Below, piece by piece: positions 11,285-20,415 of a DNA stretch of 64,000 bases (position 1 is its first letter; each line of letters starts with the position of its first letter). Origin of the DNA: Clarireedia homoeocarpa (Eukaryota > Ascomycota > Leotiomycetes > Helotiales > Rutstroemiaceae). Below the pieces are notes generated by a model, which was given only the letters and a program-made list of their open reading frames with translations, had not been told where the DNA came from and did no database searches. Location: assembly GCA_001465935.1 (NCBI GenBank), contig LNKV01000021.1, positions 32,501-96,500 of the forward strand, in the 5' to 3' direction. A program made the translations under genes and the position numbers.

Positions 11285-12380
11285 ATGGGTCTATTCAAAC
11301 ACAGGGACAAGTCTCGTATGGAGACGCCGAGGCCAGCTCCAACTCCTCAGACTCCAATAGCTGCACCAATGAATCCAGCACCAGCACCAGCACTGGCACC
11401 ACCTTCTCCATCGTCTACTCCAGGAGATAGTAATGCTATTTTATCCCACAACAGCAACAATGATTCATTCAGAAGCAGCAATATGTCAAGTGCTGATACT
11501 CGAATCAACGGACACAATAATCACAATAGCCACAATACCGCAAACTCTGGAGTTACCACTACCACCACCACCACTACAACCACGAGTATGTCCTTCATCT
11601 ATTTGATTGAGTAAGGAAGTGCACACTGACATGATACCAGCTGTGACAACGGTCAATAGCGACGGCACAATCCATACACATTCTCATCCATATGATCCAC
11701 ATACAGATCCTCCACCCGCATCCCAAACTACTTACCCAGCAAATGAACGACCACCTCCACCAGCAATTGAGAGTTATCCACAGAACACACAGACACCTCT
11801 ACCTCCCCAAGAGAGACCAGAACCAGAGGTTCGCAGAAACAGTACTAGCGGTGGCCGAGTCATCCCCGAGAGATCACCACTTCGAAACTCAAATCCTATC
11901 CCGCCACTCAATTTAGACCATGCGGATCTGAACTCACCCGTTTACCAGAAACCAAATGCAGCTACTCTCAATTCACCCAATTCAAATCCTAACCCAAATC
12001 CCAATATGGCAAATCTTCAGCAAACTACCTCTCACCAAGATACGTTCCAGCCACCACGCATGCCGATCAATGCACAACAGCAAGCCCCTCCCAGTCCCGG
12101 CTCCTCGTCTGTTAACTTCTCACGGCCGGGTGGTAAACGGGACAATCTTTTAGCTGCAGCGAAAGGAATTCATGGAGCGGGTGAGGCATTGAGGGGAACT
12201 GTTAACTCTGCGATTGCGGGAGGGTTTGGCGATCAACGCGATTTGGAGAAGAATAGGATGATTAAAGAGCAAGGTATGAGGGAGTATACCAGCAGTGGAT
12301 TTAGGGAAAAGGCGGAGGGAAAACTGAGGAGAAAGAGCGGAAATGTGAACAGTGTGAGTGTTGGCGCTGGAAGAGTCTAG
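11285..12380 (+). CDS. Hypothetical low-complexity protein with conserved C-terminus
   Basis: Two exons (11285-11585 and 11641-12380) joined by a 55-bp GT-AG intron give 346 residues. The start has a clean context and no in-frame upstream ATG. The N-terminal three quarters is Pro/Ser/Asn/Thr-rich and likely disordered, including a ten-Thr run just before the intron. The C-terminal segment, from about residue 260, is ordered-looking and begins GGKRDNLLAAAKGIHGAGEA; it runs on through an FREKAEGKLRRKSG stretch. This pattern of a disordered front and a conserved basic/amphipathic tail is seen in many fungal proteins of unknown role. I cannot name a family. Confidence 0.75.
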
Positions 12381-12589
12381 TGGATTAAATAAGGATCATG
12401 GTCATGATTGGTATGGTTGGGACTATGAATATACGGTTTGGTGTTTGATTCTGTAACATTAGTGGGTTTATGCTACTTTTATCTTAGATAATGAACAATC
12501 CATTCAGTTAATTGCATATTTACAACTCTATTCTTCAGACTTATTGACCTTCAAAGGGCAGTGCGCGTTAAATCGCAACAAGACTAGGC

Positions 12590-13873
12590 ATGGAATGGTA
12601 CTCAGTGTTCCTGTCAACCATTATGAGAGCCCAATTTTCTTTTATTTGCTTTGTTGTCTGTTGTCTCTCTACTGCCTTTGTTGGCACAAAGACATCCGAT
12701 GATACAATTAATGTCAGTTATGTTGTTCAGACAAGCCAAAGCTCAACAAGGGAAATAACTTCAGACATGGAAAGGAGAACAATCTTGAATTCTCAGTTCT
12801 TCAAGCTCACGTTTCCACCGACTTTCAACCGCCATAAGAATCCCAATCGACATAAAATCACGAAAACAGAAAGAACGATACACCCACGTGCGCGCCAAAC
12901 CCAAGCCATCATGTCAGTGAAACTTCCACCATCCTTTGATGATGCTTGGATCTCTCCTGAACAGTGGGAGCGACAAAACAGAAAGCGCGCAGCAGCTGAA
13001 GCAGTAGAAGAAGCCAAAATCGAATCTTGGAAATCTAAAGTATTCGCCAAGAAACAGGCACAAAGATCGGAGCCACACGAGCAAAGATATGAGTCTGCGA
13101 AGTGGACATATGAAGGTAAGAAACCAATGAGAAATGAACAAACATCGGGAGCTCAAACCTACACGAAAATGGCTCGTGAGGAGAAAGCTAATCGTTCTGA
13201 TTTCTACTACGAGGATGTCCACCGGCGTGCCGCATCCTCCTCATCTTCGTCACCAAATTCCTACGAACAACACTCCGTTTTCCCAGAGAACTACATTCAC
13301 AGCTGGGTATCTGAAGAAATGAAAAGCGAATACCAGGACTGCCCCACTACGGATTCCAAAATCGCAATCCTGGAGCGCAAAATCGCCGCCATGGAAGAAG
13401 GCATCGACGAAATCAAAACCGACCAGGTGCAATTCCACCGTGAAGTCGAAGCCACGATTGATTTCCGCACTCAGATGCGGTGGCAGCGTGCCCAACGCAA
13501 CGAAAAGTTGCAAGCTGGCGCGGAAGATTTGCGGCTGATGAAAGAGCGGCTGAGAGAGCAGTTTGAGAGGCGCGGTGCGTCTGAGTGCGAGCAGAGAGAG
13601 GAATCAGAGGTCGAGTATGCTTACGAGCAGGGTTATCAGTCGGGGATTGATTCGGTAAGCGATGATCATGTAAGGGAGGAGAGGACAAAAACTTGGTCGG
13701 TTTGGTTGGACGAGTTGGAGGGTCCTTATGTGTCGAGGGATGGAAGGGAGTATATGTTGGCGAGAGATAAGTCGGCGAGGAGTAGGACTATGTGGAAGCT
13801 TTTTACGGAGGAGTTGCAGCCGTATACTTCGGCTGATGGGAGGGAGTATGTGGTGATAGTTTATACGGAATAA
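12590..13873 (+). CDS. Hypothetical charged, coiled-coil protein (start uncertain)
   Basis: A single open frame ends at 13873. The likely start is ATG at 12911 (MSVKLPPSFDDAW, 320 residues), because the downstream part has a typical charged, helical composition and a probable coiled coil at about residues 110-200 (TDSKIAILERKIAAMEEG). The frame is open back to 12590, and the extension carries a hydrophobic, signal-peptide-like stretch (AQFSFICFVVCCLSTAFVG). It may be 5' leader that happens to be open. Near the C-terminus a short motif is duplicated: ELEGPYVSRDGREYMLAR and ELQPYTSADGREYVV. The function is unknown and no domain was recognised. Confidence 0.65.
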   Translation: MEWYSVFLSTIMRAQFSFICFVVCCLSTAFVGTKTSDDTINVSYVVQTSQSSTREITSDMERRTILNSQFFKLTFPPTFNRHKNPNRHKITKTERTIHPRARQTQAIMSVKLPPSFDDAWISPEQWERQNRKRAAAEAVEEAKIESWKSKVFAKKQAQRSEPHEQRYESAKWTYEGKKPMRNEQTSGAQTYTKMAREEKANRSDFYYEDVHRRAASSSSSSPNSYEQHSVFPENYIHSWVSEEMKSEYQDCPTTDSKIAILERKIAAMEEGIDEIKTDQVQFHREVEATIDFRTQMRWQRAQRNEKLQAGAEDLRLMKERLREQFERRGASECEQREESEVEYAYEQGYQSGIDSVSDDHVREERTKTWSVWLDELEGPYVSRDGREYMLARDKSARSRTMWKLFTEELQPYTSADGREYVVIVYTE

Positions 13874-14922
13874 GCGAGGTAAGAGAATGATTTTTCTGTT
13901 GTTTGGCTCTATTTCTGCTCCTTTTAATCGTCTTGATTTTTTAATTGCTCTTTTTGCTGCTATTTCTTACTTATCAACTTTCTTACTGTTTACTGTTTGC
14001 TATTTCCGTTTCCTCCATACTCCTATTCGATAAAAAAACTCCAGTTCTAGTCAGTAATCCATAAACAATTAATGCCATAATATAATTTAATTAAGACAAT
14101 GAAGGCTACCATATCATAAGTGATTCAGTAAAGTACCCAGATACAGCATATAGTTGGTAGAACATATATTCAATCGATTTAGGTGGGTATCGATAGCCCA
14201 GTAGGTTGAAAAGCTGGAACTTTGGATTCTTGAAATTGTCAACCAAGCGGTCAAAATACATCCTGACTGAATATCGATCTAATTTTCGTCATTTATTGGT
14301 AAAGGCAAGATGGCTAGCATCGGGTGCTCGGCTGAGCTGCCATACTTCCATTTCATATCATTTGAGTGAAGGGGGAAATGTGCAAGTCCAGTGAAAATGG
14401 GCGTTGTCCTCAGCGATGTTGGCGTTGGATGCAGATATTCCCCTTGCCTCATTAATCCAAGGTTTAACTTGCGCTATAGCATGGAAATTTTCTCTAATGG
14501 TACTGACGTTCGGAAAAATGTTACTAGTGGACTACCGCTTAATTATTTCCTTTGTCCGAGTATCAATCCATTAAACCGCCTATTTCTTTCACTCTGCCTT
14601 CAAACCACTCTTTGCCTATCATAAAGCAAACAATTCCTTTATCCGGCATGACCCAACAACGAAACCAACTCGACTGTTCAATCTTCATCTCTTTGCATTA
14701 ATTTCAAAAAAGCAAAAACATTTGTTCCACCCACTTTCCCTCTCCGAACAACATCCCCTCCTCCGGAATGAAAAAGATCCCATCGATCTCTTTCCCTTTT
14801 TCCTTCTTCTCCTAAGCATCTGCAGTTCAAGCAACCGGCTCGAACTCCATCTCCAATCCCAATCCCAAAAATCACCAACCTCCCACCCCCAATAACAGCA
14901 AATCCCCCCTCCCCAAAGGAAA
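13874..14922. other. Intergenic, no gene seen
   Basis: About 1 kb. The last 250 bp before 14923 are strongly pyrimidine-rich (CT/C tracts), as often seen directly upstream of fungal start codons. Two short plus-strand ORFs (14206-14394, 14391-14624) have no motif and are not supported. Confidence 0.5.
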
Positions 14923-15447
14923 ATGGCCCAGTCAACCACCCCTGACAGGCCAACCACCGCTCCAAGCAAGATTCCCAAATCCACCTCCACTCCCACCCCC
15001 ACCAAAACCAAAAAGCCCAACCGTCCCCACACCTGCCACCGCAAAACCATCTTCTACCACTCCTGCGGCCACTACTTCCACACCCCCATCACACACTCCA
15101 CTTCCTGCAACTCCGGCCATTCCTTCCCTCCAACGACCTCTATCCCTTTTCCTCCCTACTCTTCCCGTAAATACACTCCTTCTTCTTCTCTTACTTCCTC
15201 AACATCTCTTTTTACTCACCACGACCCCTGTCCCAGACTTCTAATCAAACCCCAGTATGAAGCTTATTCATGCAATAACTGCATAATGGAGAGGAAGAAG
15301 AAAGGGGAGGGGAAAGGTGTTGGAGAGGGGAAGTTATCGCAAGAGGAGATTTTTCACAGGATGGCAGAACATGCGCGGTGGATGAATGATTGGGAGGATG
15401 GGATTAGGCGGGTTGTTGTGGGTGGGAAGGTGAAGGATAGGTGGTAG
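14923..15447 (+). CDS. Small Cys/His-rich hypothetical protein
   Basis: A single-exon frame of 174 residues. The N-terminal 40 residues are Thr/Pro/Lys-rich. Next comes a putative metal-binding core: HTCHRKTIFYHSCGHYFH at about 37-54, a further Cys near 63, DPCP near 103, and CNNC near 120. The tail is basic, then acidic and helical (LSQEEIFHRMAEHARWMNDW). The spacing of Cys and His suggests one or two zinc sites, but it matches no family I can name. It may well be a lineage-restricted gene. The strong C/T bias of the first 250 bases is unusual for this window and could reflect a young gene. Confidence 0.6.
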   Translation: MAQSTTPDRPTTAPSKIPKSTSTPTPTKTKKPNRPHTCHRKTIFYHSCGHYFHTPITHSTSCNSGHSFPPTTSIPFPPYSSRKYTPSSSLTSSTSLFTHHDPCPRLLIKPQYEAYSCNNCIMERKKKGEGKGVGEGKLSQEEIFHRMAEHARWMNDWEDGIRRVVVGGKVKDRW

Positions 15448-16072
15448 GGAGCGAGGTAAGTTTATTTTTATTTCTGGAGTGTTATATTGTATTAGCACTA
15501 CGATAGGGGATGGGCAAAGGATGAGATAGGGAAAGGAGTGTACAAGGTAGGTAAAAACGGGATACTTGGAGTCCTGCTATATATATAGAAAATTACAAAA
15601 ATAAAAATATTATCCTATTTAAAATTGTGTGTCCTGAATGCAAATGGAAGTATGTGAGTATATTGCATGATTGTGATTTGACCTTGCATATGAACCATTC
15701 ATCGAGCAACTGGGAACTAACCAGGTGTGTGTTGCTACGACTAAGGTCATCTGAAGTTGTAGCGAAGCAGGACCTGACTCTACTGTAACTCATAACGAGC
15801 AAAGAGAGCGTACATAAGACGCGTCATGATAGATTGAAAAAAAAAAAAAAAAAATAACCGGACCATGATCTTAAGCATGCAGAGATAACAACTAAGCCAT
15901 CGCAGCTGCTCGAAGAATATTGCATTAGACTAACTATCGGGTATCAAAAAAATAAATAAAAATAAAGATAATACTTTCTAACCCCTATACAAAGGAAAGT
16001 GCTCGCTCTATCAAAGTCCGTCGAGCACGAATTAAGTAATAAGTAACCTTTTGCGCCTCTCCCTTTCTTCCA
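15448..16072. other. Intergenic with poly-A tract and tRNA-like stretch
   Basis: Includes an 18-A run at 15837-15854 and AT-rich sequence up to the convergent stop at 16073. The minus strand directly before the run has a tRNA-like A-box; see the separate entry. Confidence 0.5.
15837..15905 (-). ncRNA. Possible tRNA-derived relic with Pol III terminator
   Basis: On the minus strand, CTGCGATGGCTTAGTTG matches the A-box consensus TRGYNNARNNG. It is followed by a CTTAAGA stretch resembling an anticodon loop, then GGTCC and an 18-T run. No T-arm, B-box or closing acceptor stem is visible, so this is not a functional tRNA. It may be the 5' half of a tRNA, a SINE fragment or chance. Confidence 0.25.
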
Positions 16073-19000
16073 TTACAACCAAAATAGCCATCGTACAGCA
16101 CCCACAGCGCCTCTCCCAATGCCCATAATGACTCTCGCCAGCACGACCATAAACCAAACATACCACATAACACCAACCAAAGCCCACTCGACTATAACCC
16201 AGCCGCCCCTCCGCACCCACCTGAACCTCCTCCTACGTCTCCTCATCATCTTATCCATACTATCCATCAACTTATTGACCTGCAAAATGTGACTGGTGAC
16301 CAAATCCTTCGAGACCTCATCGGCATCATCCGCAATCCTCCTCGTCATCGGCGTAAGATTTTCCACGAGACGACTCTGCAACTCACCCATATCATTCAAG
16401 AGATTCTGGATCGTTGTCATAGAGAAATTATCGGCTGATTGCTGCCACAAGCGAGAAGAAAGCTGCACATCATTCTGGAGAATCCTCGCCGCTAGCATAT
16501 GTTGTTGAGACTTCGGAACTGGCATGAGAGGCCCGTCGGTGAATGAGGCAATACCTTCGTAGCATTTCTCCTCGGCGTCGCGGAGATCTTTGGGTTCGGC
16601 GGCGCGACGGGCAATTTCGTTGGCTTTGATGCCGGAACTGAGAAGGAGTGCTCTAATGCGTGCAATTTCACGCTTTGTCATAGGCCCGCGCTGAACGGAT
16701 ACGCCACTGTCGGATATACTCCATTGGCGTTTGTCATCTAGTGAAGGACGCTTATTCTGATTTGCCTCAAGAATTGACAACCCAGTAACAGGTAGAGCAT
16801 CGCGTCTCTGACCAGGATAGCCAAGTATGGCATTGATACGAGCATCCGCGCTGCGCACACCACGGGTATAACTACCTCTCCTTGTGGAGACATCAGAAAT
16901 GTCCGAAATGCGCCGTCCAGCTGGCTCCAAGTCTGGAGAAGATGCTGGAGAGGCCTTATGAATGTCGATCCTAGGAGCCGCCAAATGTGCCTTGGAAGAA
17001 TACTCAGGTTCCGAAGCTTCACTGTCTGGGACGCCTTCTGGTTTTCTGGCTTTTGTAGACCGCCCGCGATTCTCAAAAGGTGATTTGAAGCTAGGCATAT
17101 TATTGATATAAGTCGGGATAGCCTTATTCGATGATATTTCTGCATCGATGGCTTCCGTATCTTGTCTATCGAGAGGTGGCTTCTTTTCGTTTTTGCGTGT
17201 CGGCTGGCGGTAATCATCTGTATCTGATTCATCTGTTGATGGCCCAGAATTGTTTCCATCCCTTTTCCAAAGGAAGTCACTAACTCTTGCAACAGGACCT
17301 CGACTGCCTTTAAATAGCCCTCTAATGCCCGACTCCTCTCCTTTACCCCTCCGCAAACTGGCTTGCTTTTTCAGAGATTTAGCACTCTCGTCTGTATTCC
17401 TACTCAAAAGCTTCTTTGTAGGACTTGTAGATCTATTGCGGCCGTTCGGTGTATCGAGGGTTTGCGATAATCTCGAGTCAATTGAATCGATCGATAAACG
17501 AGATGTATCAGGCTGATCACGCTCATCACTAGGCTCCCGACTGTGGTCCCGGAAATGACTTATTTTTGATCTGACTCTGGATAAGGGTCGTTTTCTAGTT
17601 GGTGAAGACTTGCGGCTTTTGGGAGACGATAAATCTAAGCTGATGCTAGGAACAAATGAATTGACCAGCTTGGATGCCTTTGTTTGAGGTGAATTTGGTG
17701 CGGTTGAATCCAAGCCTTCTAAGGAATTGCGGGGACTGATACTAGGAACATCCAAGCTTGGCCGTCCAGATGGCATAGACGGAAACCCAATCGTTTTCTT
17801 GGTTGGTGACTCTCTACTGACATCCCTCGAGTGAACCCTTCGACGCAAACTTATACTGGAATCTGATTTCTCGGCACTATTTGGAAGCGATGCCTCGGTT
17901 GATGTGATAGTATTTTGCTTGTCAAGCTTGTCAGGTGTCATGAAGCTGGCATTTCCAGACTCCTTAGCCATTATTTCCAACATCTGCTTTTCAAGTATAT
18001 CTCTTCCATGAGCTTGGCTGTCCATTGTCCCATTGCGCCTTCGCCTGGAGAATCGTCCTATGTGTTCACTATCCGAAGATTCAGAACTGGACCTACTTCT
18101 CGACCGCAGGAAGCGATGCTTTTCACGAGTTGGAGTACCGTTGCCATGTTGGTTATTAGATGCCTCATGAAATTTATGCTTTCGTTTGAAAACCGCACTG
18201 TCTGGTTGTTTCTCAAGCTCATGCTTAAAAGGCCTAAAGTCAGGCAACTTTGTATCTATACGCAAATCGAAGGCCGCATTGCCCTTCTTACCATGAGACC
18301 GCACTTGGGAGTTTCGAATATCTGAGTTATCAAGGGCACGAGGCATCGGAGGAAATATTGGCCCTCCGCTGCGGTCCTCAATCATTGATTTATTGTCATC
18401 CTGCTCTAACCAGTATATATCTGCAAGCATGTCTGCAGGATTTATGGCCCAGTCGATCCTTGGCCGTACTACCTTGGGCGCAGCCTGGCTTTTTGACCCG
18501 GCGGATTGTGGTGATGTATGTATCACGGATTCATCCTCTATAGCTTTAGAGAAAGGTGGTAAAGCCACGTGATGTCCGTTAATGAAATTGTCATGGAGAG
18601 CTGCCTTTGAGACCTCGTCCACCCACCATGAAACTTTGTGTACGTTCCCAAAACCTTGTGCCTCGCCGTCTATCTGAATGCGAGCTCGAGCGCGAACCTT
18701 TCTGTTGCGTATATATTGCAGGGGGTTGTATTGTCGCCCAAATACACGTTGAGGTTGGTTAGGAGAAGACGTAGGCTGCGCTGATGTCGTTGAGCTAGCG
18801 ACCGGTCCACTAGTGCCGATATTTTGACCCTTTTCAGAAGTACCGACTTTTAGAGGAGGAATGTACTGTAGTAAGCGGCGGTATTGGGCCATCAACTCAA
18901 TTGCTTTCTTGGCTTTCTCCGCCCGCGCCAACGTGGATGATGAAAAGTGATATTGGTAAATAGACTCAGGAGTGTCGAGGTTTCCTGGCAATGGGTTGAT

Positions 19001-19840
19001 TCTCAATCCGGATGATACCCGAGGGGTATTTGATAGGGCCCTATCAGTTCGGTCTGGCTTGGGCGATATGTTCCTTGAAGTTCTTTTCTGCTGTTGTAGG
19101 TGCTGACGTAAACTCCCCCCTGGGAACCCCTCACCAAGTGCAGGACCTGTTGAAGGTAAAGGTGTAGATATATTGCGCCTTGACGCAATTCTTCTACTTT
19201 CACTAAGATTCAGTGCTAGGTTGACAATCTGCGCTGAGTCGACATCAAGCCCAGAGTTACGATCTGACTGCTCTGAGGCATGTGCGACATCTGTGTGTTC
19301 GGCACCTCGTGGCGCATTTGTGTCGCCAGCAACCTCGCTCTCTGCTCCCTCTGATATCGGCACGCTGACCACGTTTGATGCTAGAGGGCTTCCCGCGCTG
19401 GTTCCACTGCTAGAAAGCCGCTTGGTGTTCTTCTTGTCGCCCGACTTGCCTTTGAAGTCATGGATTAAACTGCGAGTGCGTGAGGGTCGTTCGCCTGACG
19501 GTGGACTCTCCGAGTTTCGGTGGAATATGGAAGCTGATAATAAGAATCCTCCACCACCTTTGCCTTTGTTATGCGGTTTATGGATAGTCCTGCCATCCTT
19601 TTTGGCTCCATCGTTCGTGCTGGTACCCAGGTCTCCCTGCCGATTATCGTCCCCTTCATTTAAGGTGCTCGTCGCGAAGCTATTTGGATTACTCGTGGCG
19701 GTGCTCGATTCACCAGTCTCATTGCTGCCAATGCTATATCGTGTATTTGAAGCGGAAAAGGTGCTCGAAGTAGGTCGGTGCTCGGTAGGAGAAGCACTGG
19801 TGCTGTCCCTGATCGTACCGTTATGCGCGTGGGATGTCAT
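16073..19840 (-). CDS. Large Ser-rich fungal protein with C-terminal membrane anchor
   Basis: A single exon of 1255 residues. Most of the protein is Ser/Thr/Arg/Lys-rich and probably disordered, with many RxxS-type sites (for example RSRSRSSSESSDSE, KSRKSSPTRKRPLSRVRS) suggesting heavy phosphorylation. Ordered islands appear at about 290-330 (ESIYQYHFSSSTLARAEKAK and RRLLQYIPPLKVG), at about 390-420, and at about 1090-1200, where a helical block contains ARILQNDVQLSSRLWQQ and NLLNDMGELQSRLVENLTP. The end has a run of six Arg, then a long hydrophobic stretch (EWALVGVMWYVWFMVVLARV), consistent with a tail anchor on an internal membrane. This is a conserved fungal type, but I cannot attach a name or role. 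Confidence 0.8.
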   Translation of the reverse strand: MTSHAHNGTIRDSTSASPTEHRPTSSTFSASNTRYSIGSNETGESSTATSNPNSFATSTLNEGDDNRQGDLGTSTNDGAKKDGRTIHKPHNKGKGGGGFLLSASIFHRNSESPPSGERPSRTRSLIHDFKGKSGDKKNTKRLSSSGTSAGSPLASNVVSVPISEGAESEVAGDTNAPRGAEHTDVAHASEQSDRNSGLDVDSAQIVNLALNLSESRRIASRRNISTPLPSTGPALGEGFPGGSLRQHLQQQKRTSRNISPKPDRTDRALSNTPRVSSGLRINPLPGNLDTPESIYQYHFSSSTLARAEKAKKAIELMAQYRRLLQYIPPLKVGTSEKGQNIGTSGPVASSTTSAQPTSSPNQPQRVFGRQYNPLQYIRNRKVRARARIQIDGEAQGFGNVHKVSWWVDEVSKAALHDNFINGHHVALPPFSKAIEDESVIHTSPQSAGSKSQAAPKVVRPRIDWAINPADMLADIYWLEQDDNKSMIEDRSGGPIFPPMPRALDNSDIRNSQVRSHGKKGNAAFDLRIDTKLPDFRPFKHELEKQPDSAVFKRKHKFHEASNNQHGNGTPTREKHRFLRSRSRSSSESSDSEHIGRFSRRRRNGTMDSQAHGRDILEKQMLEIMAKESGNASFMTPDKLDKQNTITSTEASLPNSAEKSDSSISLRRRVHSRDVSRESPTKKTIGFPSMPSGRPSLDVPSISPRNSLEGLDSTAPNSPQTKASKLVNSFVPSISLDLSSPKSRKSSPTRKRPLSRVRSKISHFRDHSREPSDERDQPDTSRLSIDSIDSRLSQTLDTPNGRNRSTSPTKKLLSRNTDESAKSLKKQASLRRGKGEESGIRGLFKGSRGPVARVSDFLWKRDGNNSGPSTDESDTDDYRQPTRKNEKKPPLDRQDTEAIDAEISSNKAIPTYINNMPSFKSPFENRGRSTKARKPEGVPDSEASEPEYSSKAHLAAPRIDIHKASPASSPDLEPAGRRISDISDVSTRRGSYTRGVRSADARINAILGYPGQRRDALPVTGLSILEANQNKRPSLDDKRQWSISDSGVSVQRGPMTKREIARIRALLLSSGIKANEIARRAAEPKDLRDAEEKCYEGIASFTDGPLMPVPKSQQHMLAARILQNDVQLSSRLWQQSADNFSMTTIQNLLNDMGELQSRLVENLTPMTRRIADDADEVSKDLVTSHILQVNKLMDSMDKMMRRRRRRFRWVRRGGWVIVEWALVGVMWYVWFMVVLARVIMGIGRGAVGAVRWLFWL

Positions 19841-20415
19841 CGTTTTCGCTCCTACGAGCCTTTGCCTGCATCACCATCCAAGTCACTCAAAGCCTGTGCT
19901 GCTCCATTGTGAAGTATCCCCAGAAGAAAGGACTTAGTCGCAGACTAGTAAAAGTAGTTGAAATTGCATGATTAATATGCTCAGTGTTTTGTCGATCAGT
20001 AAGGGTGTTTGACATTATTCTAGCAGCGGCAGGACTTGCGACCGTGCCAAATGACATCGCTAAACGCACTTGAACACTAATACAAAGGTACATGCACAAT
20101 AATATACGCATCAAAATAGCCAAGATTAAGAAAAGTGCAACACTAAATCGAATAATAAGGTGCTAAGGTTACGTTGCAGTATAATTTCAAATTGAAACGT
20201 TTTCATCAGAATCACTTGACATTTAATTCAAAAAGTACTCATTCGACGCATCATCTAGGATTTATGAACATTTACCGCCATTCTACTCCTCACAGATACA
20301 CAGTTGAGCAAAGTACTCATTGTAACGCCGATGATCTAGATACAAAGACTCCCGAAGTCTCCCAACCATAAACGCCGTACTTTTCCTCAACTACATTAGC
20401 CAACGTCTTTCGTCC
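19841..20415. other. Intergenic, no gene seen
   Basis: Spacer between the 1255-aa gene and the 3' end of NOP7. It holds the 5' leader of the former (C/T-rich on the minus strand) and otherwise AT-rich DNA with no supported ORF. Confidence 0.5.

Noticed and set aside
19173..19937. 254-codon plus-strand ORF
   Set aside because: It is antisense to the 1255-residue gene and mirrors its Ser-rich codon use; no motif.
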